This document shows, one piece after another, positions 1-10,361 of a DNA stretch of 64,000 bases (its first letter is position 1; the number at the start of each line of letters is the position of its first letter). The DNA is taken from positions 1,984,001-2,048,000 of the forward strand of contig NZ_CP014145.1 of assembly GCF_001542775.1 (NCBI RefSeq), read 5' to 3'. Origin of the DNA: Microterricola viridarii. GTDB taxonomy: Bacteria > Actinomycetota > Actinomycetes > Actinomycetales > Microbacteriaceae. Both the position numbers and the translations under genes were made by a program. The notes below the pieces were generated by a model. That model was not told where the DNA came from and did not search any database. It saw nothing but the letters and a program-made list of their open reading frames with translations.

Positions 1-12
1 GCTCTCGGCGAC

Positions 13-1257
13 TCACGGCGGGGTCCAATCGCGGCCGTCGACCCCCCAGGCGATGAGCAGCCAGCCCCATTGAAGCGCCACGCAGACGAGCAACAGCAGC
101 ACCCGGTAGATGCGCGAACGCGGCACAGCCAGCGCTCCCAACAGCGGGAAGAACGGCATCAGTAGCCGGAAAACACTCGACTGCGGGAAGAACACGGCGA
201 GCAGGTACAGCGCGTAGCTGGCCACCCACAGGCGCAGGTCGACGCCGAGCCGTTTCACCGCGGGGGTGAACATGAACGCAACGAACGCCACGATGAGCAG
301 CACCACGAGGATCGGGCCGCGCGGGCTGCCCAGCCACCAGTCCGCGCTCTGAAACCAGGGGGTGAACGGCAGCAGCTCCCGGTGGCCGATGTAGGGCGCG
401 CGCCAGGCCAGCTCGGTGTCCGTGTACGACATCAGATCCCCGGTGGCGACGGCAGCGGCCAACAGCCAGGCGAGCCCCATCACGCCACTGAACACGGCGA
501 CGGATTCCGCCAGCACCCGTTCCTTGAGCGGGAACGGCTCCCTGCGCCGCACCGCGAAGCGGTAGATGACGTGCAAGCCGAGCGCCAGCGCGAACGCCAG
601 GCCGCTCGGCCGGGTCAGCGCCATCACCGCGACCACCGGGAACAGCAGCGCGTATCTTCGCTCCATCAGCAGCAGCAGCGCCAGCGTCAGCAGCATCAGG
701 TAGAGCGACTCGGCGTAGGCGAACTGCAGCAGCGGCGACAGCGGCGCGAAGCAGAACAGCGCCACCGCGAACAGGGCGCTGCCCGCGGGCAGAACCCGAA
801 TCATCATTCGGTAGAACAGCAGCGCGGTGCCGAACGCGCAGGCGACCGACACGAAAACGGCCATCGGCGCCCACGGCACCCCTGTGATCTCCATCAGCCC
901 GCGCACCAGCATCGGGTAGACGGGCATGAATGCCCAGGCGTTCTCTGCCACATGTCCGGTGGCATCCAGCGGCAACTCGTTGGGGTAGCCCCAGCCGGCG
1001 ATGATCTGGTACCAGCGGCCGTCCCACATGGTGGCGAAGCTGAAGTAGTCCGGGTGGTCGGCCGTCCAGGGGTTGGCCTTCTGCACACTGGCGAGGATCA
1101 GCACGAGGATGGTGGTGACCACCCGCGAGAGCAGGAACACGGCGGTGACGCGCAGCCACCACGGTGTCAGCCGGTAGCGCACGCGCAGCGCGACCGGCAG
1201 GGATGACCGGCCGGTGCGGCGGCGCGCGGCCGTGCCGTGCGCGATCGGGGCGCTCAC
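13..1257 (-). CDS. PIG-V-like membrane mannosyltransferase
   Basis: Multi-spanning membrane protein of about 414 residues resembling the PIG-V/GPI-mannosyltransferase II family. Actinobacterial members are thought to use polyprenyl-phosphate-mannose on the outer face of the membrane. Visible hallmarks are WDGRWYQIIAGWGYP in the first extracytoplasmic loop, NAWAFMPVYPMLVR, AYAESLYLMLL and TRPSGLAFAL, with roughly ten hydrophobic segments. The chosen GTG lies 2 bases past the dapE stop, suggesting translational coupling. A TTG at 1278, inside dapE, would add seven residues. The acceptor (lipoglycan, glycolipid or protein) cannot be told from sequence. Confidence 0.72.
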   Translation of the reverse strand: MSAPIAHGTAARRRTGRSSLPVALRVRYRLTPWWLRVTAVFLLSRVVTTILVLILASVQKANPWTADHPDYFSFATMWDGRWYQIIAGWGYPNELPLDATGHVAENAWAFMPVYPMLVRGLMEITGVPWAPMAVFVSVACAFGTALLFYRMMIRVLPAGSALFAVALFCFAPLSPLLQFAYAESLYLMLLTLALLLLMERRYALLFPVVAVMALTRPSGLAFALALGLHVIYRFAVRRREPFPLKERVLAESVAVFSGVMGLAWLLAAAVATGDLMSYTDTELAWRAPYIGHRELLPFTPWFQSADWWLGSPRGPILVVLLIVAFVAFMFTPAVKRLGVDLRLWVASYALYLLAVFFPQSSVFRLLMPFFPLLGALAVPRSRIYRVLLLLVCVALQWGWLLIAWGVDGRDWTPP

Positions 1258-1259
1258 CG

Positions 1260-2374
1260 TCAGTGGCCGGTGAGCCAAGCGCGCAGCGCGCGTTCGCCGT
1301 CGGTGATCTGGGCGAGGAGCACGCGCTCGTCATCGGCGTGCGCCTTGAGCGGGTCGCCCGGCCCGAAGTTCACCGCCGGGATTCCGAGGGCGCTGAAGCG
1401 GGCGACATCCGTCCAGCCGTACTTCGGTCGCGGCTCCGCCCCGACCGCCGCGACGAAGTTGCGCGCGATGGCCGCGTCCAGTCCGGGGCGGGCGCCCTCT
1501 GCGGCATCCACCACCAGGATCTCGTAGCCCGGGAACAGCTCGTGCATGTGGGCGATCGCCTCGGCGACGCTGCGGCTCGGCGCGAAGCGATAGTTGATGT
1601 GCACCATGGCCTCGTCGGGGATGACGTTGCCTGCCACTCCCCGCTGATGCCGATCGCGTTCAAGCCCTCGCGGTAGACCAGGCCCTCGACCTCGACCTCG
1701 CGCGGCACATAGGTGGCGAGCGTCTGCAGCACCGCGCCGAGCTTGTGGATGGCGTTGTCGCCGACCCAGGCCCGCGCGGAGTGGGCGCGCACGCCGCGGG
1801 TGCGCAGCTCGAATCGGATGGTGCCGTTGCAGCCGCCCTCGACCTGGCCGTTGCTCGGCTCACCGAGGATGGCGAAATCGCCCGTGAACAAGTCGGGGCG
1901 GTCGGCGGCCAGCAGGCCCAGGCCGTTCAGCTCCGACGAGACCTCCTCGTTGTCGTACCACATCCAGGTCACGTCGACCCGGGGCGCGGTGAGCTCGGCG
2001 GCGAGCTTCAGCTGCACCGCGACACCCGCCTTCATGTCGACGGTGCCGCGGCCCCAGAGGTAGTCGCGATCCTCGAACGTCTCGAACCGGGTCGGCAGGT
2101 TGTCGTTGACCGGCACCGTGTCGATGTGGCCGGCGATGATGACTCGCTGCGCGCGGCCGAGGTTCGTGCGGGCAACGACGCAATTGCCGTGCCGGATCAG
2201 CTCGAGGTGCGCCGCGTCGGCCAGGGTCGCTTCGATTGCGTCCGCCAGCCGCTTCTCGGCGCCGGAGACGGAGTCGATGTCGCAGATCTGGCGGGTGATG
2301 TCGACCGAGCTGGCGGCCAGGTCCAGCCGCTCAGTGCCGGGGCCTGCGTTGACGGGAGATTCGAGGGCTGCCAT
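1260..2374 (-). pseudogene. dapE: Succinyl-diaminopimelate desuccinylase, frameshifted as given
   Basis: DapE hydrolyses N-succinyl-LL-2,6-diaminopimelate to LL-DAP and succinate, a late step of lysine and peptidoglycan precursor synthesis. It is an M20-family zinc peptidase. The N-terminal part reads through the metal-site motifs [21 protein letters not shown] and YDNEEVSSE. The C-terminal part resumes in another frame at [20 protein letters not shown] and ends KAHADDERV. The break is at the C4 run 1639-1642 (G4 on the coding strand). One more G gives [13 protein letters not shown] and a continuous 371-residue protein. ATG start at 2374. The gene is divergent from dapD. Probably a sequencing error, since the function is normally essential. 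Confidence 0.88.
1639..1642. other. Frame break in dapE at a 4-base G/C run
   Basis: Restoring a fifth G on the coding strand rejoins the two DapE halves without a gap. See the finding on recurrent four-base runs. Confidence 0.85.
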
Positions 2375-2473
2375 GCCCCCAGCGTAGCTTCCGGATGCTG
2401 CCGACTGCGGCATCCGGAACACACAGCGCAACGCGGAACCGGCGCCTCCCCGCGCGCCAGTACGCTTGACGAC

Positions 2474-3466
2474 ATGCACGTTACCGAGCCGTCTGGCGCC
2501 CCTGCCCCCATGCCCGCCGCCACGCACGCCTGGGCCTCCGGCCTCAGCACGGTCGCCGCTGATGGCACCGTGCTCGACGCCTGGTTCCCGGCTCCCGCAC
2601 TCGGCCGCCGGCCGGAATCCGTCGACCGGTGGATCGCCCCGGCCGAGTTCGCCGCGCTGCTCGGCGAGGACGCGCGCCGCGGGGTGCACGTCGACTTCGT
2701 CAACATCGAGATTGAGCTGGCGGCCGCCCCGGCCAGCACGGCCGACGCGTACCTGCGCCTGCACCTGCTCTCGCACCTGTTGGTGCGCCCGAACACGATC
2801 AATCTGGACGGCATCTTCGGCCAGCTGCCGAACGTGGCCTGGACCAACGCCGGCCCGATCGCCCCGGCCGACCTCGACAGGCTGCGCCCGCAGCTGCAGC
2901 GGGCTGGCATCCACGTCACCGGTCTGGACAAGTTCCCCCGGCTGCTCGACTATGTGACGCCGGAGCGGGTGCGCATCGCGGATGCCTCCCGCGTGCGCCT
3001 CGGCGCGCACCTCGCGCCCGGCACCACCGTGATGCACGAGGGCTTCGTGAACTTCAACGCGGGAACGCTCGGCTCCTCGATGGTGGAGGGTCGCATCTCG
3101 CAGGGCGTTGTCGTCGGCGACGGCGCCGACATCGGCGGCGGTGCCTCGATCATGGGCACGCTCTCCGGCGGCGGCACCGACCGCATCAGCATCGGAGCGC
3201 GGGCCCTGCTCGGCGCCAACTCGGGCGTCGGCATCTCGATCGGCGACGACAGCGTCGTCGAGGCGGGGCTCTACGTCACGGCCGGCACCAAGGTGGTCGT
3301 GATCGATCCGACCGCAGCGGCCGGCTCCCCCGTGCGTTCCGTGAAGGCCAGCGCCCTCTCCGGCGCGGCGAACCTGCTGTTCCGGCGCAACTCGCTGAGC
3401 GGCGCCGTCGAGGTGCTGCCGCGTGACGGCAGCGGCATCGTGTTGAACGCGGCCCTGCACGCCTAG
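2474..3466 (+). CDS. dapD: 2,3,4,5-tetrahydropyridine-2,6-dicarboxylate N-succinyltransferase
   Basis: DapD transfers succinyl from succinyl-CoA to tetrahydrodipicolinate, the first committed step of the succinylase route to meso-DAP. The 330-residue length matches the actinobacterial form, which is longer than that of E. coli. The C-terminal half holds the left-handed beta-helix of hexapeptide repeats ([20 protein letters not shown], then [20 protein letters not shown]). The N-terminal domain has the family stretch [17 protein letters not shown]. The gene is transcribed away from dapE across about 100 bases, so the two steps probably share a regulatory region. Confidence 0.93.
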   Translation: MHVTEPSGAPAPMPAATHAWASGLSTVAADGTVLDAWFPAPALGRRPESVDRWIAPAEFAALLGEDARRGVHVDFVNIEIELAAAPASTADAYLRLHLLSHLLVRPNTINLDGIFGQLPNVAWTNAGPIAPADLDRLRPQLQRAGIHVTGLDKFPRLLDYVTPERVRIADASRVRLGAHLAPGTTVMHEGFVNFNAGTLGSSMVEGRISQGVVVGDGADIGGGASIMGTLSGGGTDRISIGARALLGANSGVGISIGDDSVVEAGLYVTAGTKVVVIDPTAAAGSPVRSVKASALSGAANLLFRRNSLSGAVEVLPRDGSGIVLNAALHA

Positions 3467-3526
3467 GCGTGTCGGGCGGCCCGCCGTATAGGGTCGCAGT
3501 ACGGGATTCGCGACGAGGGGGTTGCA

Positions 3527-6121
3527 GTGGGAACGGACGCACCACGATCTCGGCGGAGCCGAGGGGTTCGAGCACTGATCGCCGTGCTGGCCACCGTGCT
3601 CGTGCTGCTGCTGGTCACGGCGGGCATCGGCATCTGGACGGTGCAGCGCTCCTTCCCCACCACGACCGGCCGCATCGACGTCCCCGGGCTGAGCAAGCCG
3701 GTCACCGTGTCCAGAGACGCAGCCGGCATCCCGCAGATCACCGCGGACACCGCCCACGACCTGTTCTACGCGCAGGGCTTCGTGCACTCGCAAGACCGCT
3801 TCTGGGAGATGGACTTCCGCCGGCACGTGACCAGCGGCCGGCTCGCCGAGATGTTCGGGGAATCTCAGGTGGGCACCGACTCCTTCATCCGCACCCTCGG
3901 CTGGCGCGCCACCGCCGAGGCGGAGGTGGCAATGCTCGACACCGAGACGCTCGGCTACTACGAGGCCTATGCCGAGGGCGTGAACGCCTACCTGGGCAGT
4001 CGTTCCGGCGCAGACCTCTCGCTCGAATACGCCGTCCTGGGGCTGCAGAACGGGCAGTACCAGCCGGAGCGCTGGACGCCGGCCGATTCCGTCGCCTGGC
4101 TGAAGGCGATGGCGTGGGACCTGCGCAGCAACCTCGAGGACGAGATCGACCGGGCGCTGCTGGCCACGGCGCTGCCCGCCGCGGATGTCGCGCTGCTGCA
4201 TCCGGCGTACCCCTACGGCACGCACCCGACGATCATCGCGGGCAGCGGAGCGCCGGCGGCCCCGGCAGCCCCGGCTGACGAGCCGGACTCTGAGGCGGAC
4301 GCGAGTGCGGACGCCGCGGATGCCGCGACGGCCGCGCTCGCCGAGCCGGCCGCGCTCGACGCCCTCGACGCGCTGCAGGCCAGCCTGGCCGCCCTGCCCG
4401 AGCTGATTGGCCCCGCCGGCAACGAGATCGGCTCGAACTCCTGGGTGGTGGCCGGGGCGCTGACCGAGTCTGGCTCCCCGCTGCTGGCCAACGACCCGCA
4501 CCTCGGCGCCGCCATGCCCTCTGTCTGGTACCAGATGGGACTGCGCTGCAGCACGGTCAGCGCGGAGTGCCCCTTCGACGTGGCCGGCTACAGCTTCTCC
4601 GGGCTGCCCGGCATCATCATCGGCCACAACGCCTCCATCGCCTGGGGCCTCACCAACCTGGGCCCAGATGTCGCCGACCTCTATCTGGAGAAGGTAACCC
4701 CCGACGGCTACGAGCTCGACGGGGCCGTGCACCCTTTCACCGTGCGCACCGAGACCATCACGGTGGCCGGCGGGGAGCCGGTCGAGCTGGAGATCCGCTC
4801 GACGGCCCGCGGCCCCGTCGTCTCCGGTATCACCGATCAGTTCGGGAGCATCGCCGCGGACTACCCCGCGGCGAGCGGGCTGCCGGCCGGCGACTACGCC
4901 CTGTCGCTGCAATGGACGGCGCTGACCCCTGGCCACACGCCGTCGGCCGTCTTCGCGATCGACAAGGCGCAGAACTGGGACGAGTTTCGGGCCGGCGCGC
5001 GCCTGTTCGAGGTGCCGTCGCAGAATCTGATCTATGCGGACACCTCCGGCAACATCGGCTACCAGGCGCCGGGCCGGATCCCGATCCGCAGCGCCGGCGA
5101 CGGCACGCTGCCGCTGCCCGGCTGGACGAGCGAGAACGGGTGGGTGGGCGAAATCCCGTTCGAGGAGCTGCCGAGCGTGCTCAACCCCGAGAGCGGCATG
5201 ATCGTCACCGCCAACAACTCCGCCGTCGGCGAGGGCTTCCCACGGATGCTCACCCAGGACTGGGATCTGGGCTACCGGGCACAGCAGATCAACGACCGGC
5301 TGACCACGGCCATCACCGCCGGGGAGAAGCTCACGGTGAAGGGCATGGCGTCGATCCAAGCCGATAACTTCAACGCGAACGCCGCGGCGCTCGCCCCGGT
5401 GCTGGCCGAGCTCCCCCTCAAACCGGAGGCGGCTGAGGCGCAGCGGCTGCTCGCGAACTGGGACTACTCCGATGACGCCGACTCTGCGGCATCCGCCTAC
5501 TTCAACATGACCTGGCGGCAGCTGCTCGCGGCGATGTTCCACGACAAGCTGCCGGAGAGCACGTGGCCGGCCGGCGGCGACCGCTGGTTCGGCGTCGTCG
5601 GCGCGCTGCTCGAACAGCCGGACTCCCCGTGGTGGACCAACGAGCGGCTCGGCATCTCCGGGCGCGACGCCATGCTCAGCTACGCGGCGGAGCAGGCCTG
5701 GCAGGAGGGCGTCGACACCTTCGGCGCCGACCCGCGGCGCTGGCAGTGGGGGAAGCTGCACACGCTCACCCTCACCAACGCGAGCTTCGGCGAGTCGGGC
5801 ATCGCGCCGATCGAGTGGCTGTTCAACCGCGGGCCGATCCCCGTCGCCGGCGGGTCCTCCGTGGTGAACGCGGTCGGCTGGGATGCGAGCACGGGTTACA
5901 CGGTCGACTGGGTGCCGTCGATGCGCATGGTTGTCGACCTGGCGGACCTCGACGACTCCACGTGGGTGAACCTGACCGGCGCGTCCGGGCACGCCTTCCA
6001 CCCGCACTACGACGACCAGACGCCGCTCTGGCAGGAGCATAAGACCCGGACCTGGGCCTTCACGCCGGATACCGTGCGCGAGGCCGCCCGCGACGTTCTG
6101 CAGCTGCATCCGAAGCCGTAG
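3527..6121 (+). CDS. Penicillin acylase family protein (N-terminal nucleophile hydrolase)
   Basis: S45-family amidase precursor of 864 residues. Members hydrolyse amide bonds of beta-lactam side chains, N-acyl homoserine lactones or other acyl amides; the substrate here is unknown. After a cytoplasmic start there is one hydrophobic segment (about residues 15-40), so the protein is exported or anchored. The alpha-part motif FYAQGFVHSQDRFWEMD is present. The expected self-cleavage site is GSNSW, with Ser about residue 303 as nucleophile. A spacer of almost only Ala, Asp, Glu and Pro (about residues 240-282) precedes it. The beta part has NDPHLG and the oxyanion region. GTG start with upstream GAGGGGG. 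Confidence 0.85.
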   Translation: MGTDAPRSRRSRGVRALIAVLATVLVLLLVTAGIGIWTVQRSFPTTTGRIDVPGLSKPVTVSRDAAGIPQITADTAHDLFYAQGFVHSQDRFWEMDFRRHVTSGRLAEMFGESQVGTDSFIRTLGWRATAEAEVAMLDTETLGYYEAYAEGVNAYLGSRSGADLSLEYAVLGLQNGQYQPERWTPADSVAWLKAMAWDLRSNLEDEIDRALLATALPAADVALLHPAYPYGTHPTIIAGSGAPAAPAAPADEPDSEADASADAADAATAALAEPAALDALDALQASLAALPELIGPAGNEIGSNSWVVAGALTESGSPLLANDPHLGAAMPSVWYQMGLRCSTVSAECPFDVAGYSFSGLPGIIIGHNASIAWGLTNLGPDVADLYLEKVTPDGYELDGAVHPFTVRTETITVAGGEPVELEIRSTARGPVVSGITDQFGSIAADYPAASGLPAGDYALSLQWTALTPGHTPSAVFAIDKAQNWDEFRAGARLFEVPSQNLIYADTSGNIGYQAPGRIPIRSAGDGTLPLPGWTSENGWVGEIPFEELPSVLNPESGMIVTANNSAVGEGFPRMLTQDWDLGYRAQQINDRLTTAITAGEKLTVKGMASIQADNFNANAAALAPVLAELPLKPEAAEAQRLLANWDYSDDADSAASAYFNMTWRQLLAAMFHDKLPESTWPAGGDRWFGVVGALLEQPDSPWWTNERLGISGRDAMLSYAAEQAWQEGVDTFGADPRRWQWGKLHTLTLTNASFGESGIAPIEWLFNRGPIPVAGGSSVVNAVGWDASTGYTVDWVPSMRMVVDLADLDDSTWVNLTGASGHAFHPHYDDQTPLWQEHKTRTWAFTPDTVREAARDVLQLHPKP

Positions 6122-6530
6122 GGGCAGCGCCGGCGTCTCGATACTCGACCAACGGGTTGGGCGGGTCCCCTCCCGTTGGCTCGAGGGAGCGCCAGCGACC
6201 GAAGCCAATAACCGAACGGCCACGCCGGCTCCCGGGCTTCGGCGCCTGCGCTGCTCGTTCCTCGCGGCGCGGCCGCCTCCAGCCGACGTGCGTTCCCCGC
6301 CGGTCACGCCTCAGCCGGCGCGCAATTCCCCGCTGATCGAGGAGGCCCGCCAGGGCCGTATCGAGACCCGGTCACCGGCGAGAAACCGTGTCACGCACGA
6401 GGTCTCGATACGCTCGTTCCTCGCTACTCGACCAACGGGTAAGGCGGCGCGCACAACGTGGCCGGGGCGGAACGCGAAACGACCCCGCTGGCCAGGGGCC
6501 GACGGGGTCGTTCTCAGAGTGGACCGGTGC
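6122..6530. repeat. Intergenic region with palindromic Microbacteriaceae-type repeats
   Basis: About 400 bases without a convincing gene. At 6144-6185 an inverted repeat has arms CTCGACCAACGGG / CCCGTTGG-C-TCGAG around a G-rich loop. A related stretch at about 6400-6440 repeats CTCGATACGCTCGTTCCTC and CTCGACCAACGGG. Such REP-like elements are common between genes in this family, and no function is claimed. The right end holds the citrate synthase terminator. Confidence 0.6.
6479..6511 (-). terminator. Terminator downstream of citrate synthase
   Basis: Perfect 9-base arms ACGACCCCG / CGGGGTCGT around a 15-base loop. On the minus strand the hairpin is followed by TTT. It lies 20 bases beyond the gltA stop. 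Confidence 0.75.
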
Positions 6531-7859
6531 TTAGCGCTCCGGGAAGTCGCGCGCGGGCGCTCCCGTGTACAGCTGCTGCGGGCGGCCGATCTTCGTCTGC
6601 GGGTCCTCGTTCATCTCACGCCAGTGCGCGATCCAGCCGGGAAGGCGGCCGATCGCGAACAGCACGGTGAACATGTGCGTCGGGAAGCCCATCGCCTTGT
6701 AGATGACGCCGGTGTAGAAGTCGACGTTCGGGTACAAGCGGCGGGACTTGAAGTACTCGTCCTCCAGCGCGATCTTCTCGAGCTCCATGGCGATGTCGAG
6801 CAGTTCGTCCTTGACGCCGAGCGCCTCGAGCACCTCGTGGGCGCTCTCCTTGACCAGCTTGGCGCGCGGGTCGTAGTTCTTGTAGACGCGGTGCCCGAAG
6901 CCCATCAGCTTGACGCCGGCTTCCTTGTTCTTCACGCGCTCCACGTAGCGGGCAACGCCCTCTCCGGAGTCGCGGATCTCGGCGAGCATCGTCAGCACGG
7001 CCTCGTTGGCGCCGCCGTGCAGCGGGCCGAACAGCGCGTTGATGCCGGCGGAGACGGAGGCGAACAGGTTGGCCTCGGTCGAGCCGACCAGGCGCACCGT
7101 CGAGGTGGATGCGTTCTGCTCGTGGTCCTCGTGCAGGATCAGCAGGCGCTCCAGCGCCTTCGACAGCACCGGGTTGACGACGTAGGGCTCGGCCAGGTTG
7201 CCGAAGTTGAGCTTCAGGAAGTTGTCGACGAAGCTCAGCGAGTTATCGGGGTACAGGAAGGCCTGGCCGATGCTCTTCTTGTGCGCGTAGGCCGCCATGA
7301 CGGGCAGCTTCGCGAGCAGGCGGATGGTGGCCAGCTCGACGTGTTCCGGGTTCTTCGGGTCGATCGAGTCCTGGTAGTAGGTCGACAGGGCCGAGACACC
7401 GGATGCCAGCACCGACATGGGGTGGGCGTCGTGCGGCAGCGCGCTGAAGAAGCCCTTCAGGTCTTCGTGCAGCAGCGTGTGGCGACGGATCTTCTCGTCG
7501 AACTCGCTGAGCTCGGTGGCGGTCGGCAGCTCGCCGTAGATCAGCAGCCATGCTGTCTCGAGGAAGCTCGCGTTCTTCGCGATCTGCTCGATCGGGTAGC
7601 CGCGGTAGCGCAGGATGCCCTGCTCGCCGTCGATGAACGTGATCGCCGACTTCGTCGACGCCGTGTTCACGAAGCCGTAGTCCAGACCGGTCAGGCCGGT
7701 CTGCTTGGTCAGCGTGGACATGTCCAGGCTGTCTGGCCCGTCGACGCTGGAGATGATGGGGAACTCTGCAGTTCCGCCCGGGTAGCTCAGCGTTGCAACG
7801 GCCGGCTGTGTCGGCTTGGCTGCGGCTGTTCCGGCCTGTGTCTGATCGACGTCGCCCAC
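6531..7859 (-). CDS. gltA: Citrate synthase
   Basis: Condenses acetyl-CoA and oxaloacetate to citrate, the entry step of the TCA cycle. It is the type II (larger, usually hexameric) form. Family stretches include ITFIDGEQGILRYRGYPIEQ, LILHEDHEQNASTSTVR, the active-site region FGPLHGGANEAV and MGFGHRVYKNYDPRAK, which carries the catalytic His. The GTG at 7859 was chosen because AGGAGG sits 4 bases upstream, giving 442 residues. An in-frame start at 7913 would add 18 residues of low complexity. The gene stands alone, with its own terminator. Confidence 0.95.
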   Translation of the reverse strand: MGDVDQTQAGTAAAKPTQPAVATLSYPGGTAEFPIISSVDGPDSLDMSTLTKQTGLTGLDYGFVNTASTKSAITFIDGEQGILRYRGYPIEQIAKNASFLETAWLLIYGELPTATELSEFDEKIRRHTLLHEDLKGFFSALPHDAHPMSVLASGVSALSTYYQDSIDPKNPEHVELATIRLLAKLPVMAAYAHKKSIGQAFLYPDNSLSFVDNFLKLNFGNLAEPYVVNPVLSKALERLLILHEDHEQNASTSTVRLVGSTEANLFASVSAGINALFGPLHGGANEAVLTMLAEIRDSGEGVARYVERVKNKEAGVKLMGFGHRVYKNYDPRAKLVKESAHEVLEALGVKDELLDIAMELEKIALEDEYFKSRRLYPNVDFYTGVIYKAMGFPTHMFTVLFAIGRLPGWIAHWREMNEDPQTKIGRPQQLYTGAPARDFPER

Positions 7860-8146
7860 GGGGCCTCCTGGATCCTGGATGGTGGAAGTAGAAGAAAGTT
7901 GATGGACGGGCACGCGATGGGCGGGCAGTCCGAGTTACAGCCTAATCCGCCCCGCGACCTACTGTTGCATCCGCTGAAGAATGCGAGGATCCGTTAGAGG
8001 TAAGCTCCTGAATCTGCGCCCCAGCCCGGCACACTAGGATCAGCCCATGACCACGAGGCGGGGGCTCGCTGGCTGCGGCATCGCCGCGGCGGCCCTCCTC
8101 TTGTTCGGCTGCGCGGCCGGACCGGATGCCGACGACTGGCGCCTCT

Positions 8147-8150
8147 CCCC
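8147..8150. other. First frame break in the 8047 lipoprotein gene
   Basis: C4 run. Adding one C joins the signal peptide to the downstream reading frame with no lost residues. Confidence 0.75.
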
Positions 8151-8895
8151 GTCACCGTGAACGACGGCTCCGCCGGGGACAGCGATGTCACCTACGTCAT
8201 CTGGAACATCAGCGACGACACCGCGGGCGGCGTCTGGACGGAATCCGCCGGATCTTGGCTCCGTGTGGCGGCGGATGGCGCGATCACCCGGTTCAACGCC
8301 GGCCCCGAGTACGGGCGGACCGCCCTCGACATCGCCGCGATCAACACAACCATGCTCTACGTGCTGCGCCCCCTCGGCAGCGGCCAGCTGAACACAACGG
8401 TCGAGCTCTTCGACACCGCGACCCGCGTCTCAGAGCCTGTGCTCACCGGCCAGCGTGTGCCGACGAGCCCCGATCCGATTCGGCCGTTCACCGCGGACGG
8501 CCCCGTCACGGTTGACTCCCCGTTCGGCCCGATCACGAGCATCGACGTCGACCAGAGCGGCCGGCTCGTCTTCGTCGAACGCGTGGACCTGCCGCGCCAC
8601 AGCTCCGAGCAGTATGTGGTGCGACGGATGTCGCGCGACGGCGCGCTGGAAACGCTCGCCGGGATGGCGCCGCCGCCCGCCGAGGGCAGCGGGACCGAGG
8701 TTCCGGTCAGGCAGCCGCGCGACGGCGAGCAGCTCCGCACCCTCGCCCTGACTGCGGCATCCGTCGATGTCACCGCCGGCGACCCCCTCGGCATCGTCAT
8801 CGGAACGGAGCACGGCGTGTTCCAGATCAGGGAGGACGGCACCGCCCGCGTCATCGACGGCGCGCTGCCAGCCGACTCCCCCGACGTGCCGCGCT

Positions 8896-8899
8896 GGGG
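8896..8899. other. Second frame break in the 8047 lipoprotein gene
   Basis: G4 run. Adding one G joins VPRWG to YGPGYRVRLVD and carries the frame on to the natural stop at 9241. Confidence 0.75.
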
Positions 8900-9246
8900 T
8901 ACGGCCCCGGCTACCGTGTGCGCCTGGTGGATTCCGCAGAGGGCGGCGCCGTTGTGCTGCCGGTCGCCGCGACGCCGGAGCCGGCCCCGATGTGGGTGGC
9001 GGGCGGCTCCGCTCGGTTCCGCGAGCTCCTCGATGGCGGGACCGGCGGCTGGGCCGCCGAACCGCCGGCGGGGCTCGCCGTGCTGGACGGCACGATGCGG
9101 TCGTCGGAGGCGCTGGCGCGCACCCGCAACGCGGTCTGGGTGGCGCCCGGCGTGCTCGTCGGGATCCTGCCCGGTGGCGGCGATGAGTCCGCGCTCGCCC
9201 GGATCGAGCTGCCGACGCCGACTGCCCGCCCGATCGAGTAGTGCGG

Positions 9247-10350
9247 CTAGGCTGCGCGCAGGCGCGCCGCCGCGGCCGCGATCCGCTCGTCGCTCGCGGT
9301 GAGCGAGAAGCGCACGTGGTTCGGGTAGACGTCGCCGTAGAAGGTTCCGGGGCCGGCCAGGATGCCGAGGCCGGCGAGCCTGTCGATGGACTCCCAGGCG
9401 CTCCTGCCCTCTGTTGCCCAGAGGTAGAGCCCCGCCTCGCTGTTGTCGATCGTGAAGCCGGCGGCGACGAGCGCCGGCAGCAGCACCGCGCGGCGGGCCC
9501 GGTAGAGCTCGCGCTGGGCGTCTACGTGGGTGTCGTCGCCGAGGGCGACGACCATGGCCTCCTGCAGCGGAGCGGGAAGCATGAGCCCGGCGTGCTTGCG
9601 CACGGTGAGCAGGCGCTGGATGACGCCGCCGCAGCCGGCGGCGAAGGCGGCGCGGTAGCCGGCCATGTTCGACTGCTTGCTCAGCGAGTAGACGGCGAGC
9701 ACGTTCTTGCGGTCGTCGCCGACGACGCGCGGGTCGAGGATGCTGGGGATGGGCTCGGCGTCCCAGGGGGCGTCCCAGCCGAGCTCTGCGTAGCACTCGT
9801 CGCTGACGATGACGGCGCCGAGCTCACGGGCTCTGTCGCGGGCGGCGCGCAGCTCATCGATGCCGAGCACGCGGCCGTCCGGGTTGCCCGGGCTGTTCAG
9901 CCAGATCAGCTTCGTGCTCTCCGGCCACTCGCTCGGCTCGTCGGAGGCCAGTGCCTCCGCGCCGGCGATGGCCGCGCCGATCGCGTAGGTCGGGTAGGCC
10001 GCGCGCGGGTGAACGATGGTGTCCCCCTCGCCGACTCCGAGCATGAACGGCAGCAGTGCGACGAGCTCCTTGGAGCCGACCGTCGGCAGCACATTGCGCT
10101 CGGCGAGGCCGGGCACGCCGCGGCGGCGCTCGAACCAGTCGATGATGGCCCGCTGCAGCGCGGGTGTTCCCGCCGTCTGCGGGTAGGCGTGGGCATCCGT
10201 CGCCTGGGCGAGCGCATCGCGGATGATGGCGGGCGTCGGGTCGACGGGCGAGCCGATCGACAGGTCGACGATGCCGTCCGGGTGCCGGCGTGCGCGCTCG
10301 GCGAACGGCACCATCTGGTCCCAGGGGTACTCTGGCAGCTCTTTCAGCAC
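9247..10350 (-). CDS. dapC: Succinyldiaminopimelate transaminase
   Basis: PLP-dependent class I/II aminotransferase making N-succinyl-LL-2,6-diaminopimelate from the keto acid, the step between DapD and DapE. The 367-residue protein has [10 protein letters not shown], the PLP-phosphate and aldimine regions [11 protein letters not shown] and [13 protein letters not shown] (Schiff-base Lys), and a C-terminal [11 protein letters not shown]. The GTG at 10350 lies 11 bases after the ferredoxin stop, so the two are probably co-transcribed. A fdx-dapC pair also occurs in Mycobacterium, which supports the DapC call over a generic aminotransferase. Reading further upstream only enters the ferredoxin gene. 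Confidence 0.9.
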   Translation of the reverse strand: MLKELPEYPWDQMVPFAERARRHPDGIVDLSIGSPVDPTPAIIRDALAQATDAHAYPQTAGTPALQRAIIDWFERRRGVPGLAERNVLPTVGSKELVALLPFMLGVGEGDTIVHPRAAYPTYAIGAAIAGAEALASDEPSEWPESTKLIWLNSPGNPDGRVLGIDELRAARDRARELGAVIVSDECYAELGWDAPWDAEPIPSILDPRVVGDDRKNVLAVYSLSKQSNMAGYRAAFAAGCGGVIQRLLTVRKHAGLMLPAPLQEAMVVALGDDTHVDAQRELYRARRAVLLPALVAAGFTIDNSEAGLYLWATEGRSAWESIDRLAGLGILAGPGTFYGDVYPNHVRFSLTASDERIAAAAARLRAA

Positions 10351-10361
10351 GGGGCGGGCGC

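Larger units (their letters stand above)
8047..9241 (+). pseudogene. Putative secreted lipoprotein, two frame breaks as given
   Basis: Not a recognised family. The ATG is followed by a lipoprotein signal (LLLFGCAAG) and then, after repair, a mostly beta-rich extracytoplasmic domain with repeated stretches such as VTYVIWNISDDTAGGVW and RLVFVERVDLPRH that recall propeller-like repeats. Frame break 1 is at the C4 run 8147-8150, where one more C gives LSPVTVNDG. Frame break 2 is at the G4 run 8896-8899, where one more G gives WGYGPGYRVRLVD. Repaired, the protein has 398 residues and ends at ARPIE, five bases before the convergent dapC stop. Both breaks look like sequencing errors. Confidence 0.65.

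Noticed and set aside
1370-6307. A minus-strand open frame of about 1,645 codons spanning dapE to the acylase gene.
   Set aside because: It is a G+C-driven antisense shadow: its C-terminal part is the DapE reading, and the rest is Arg/Gly/Val-rich with no domain.
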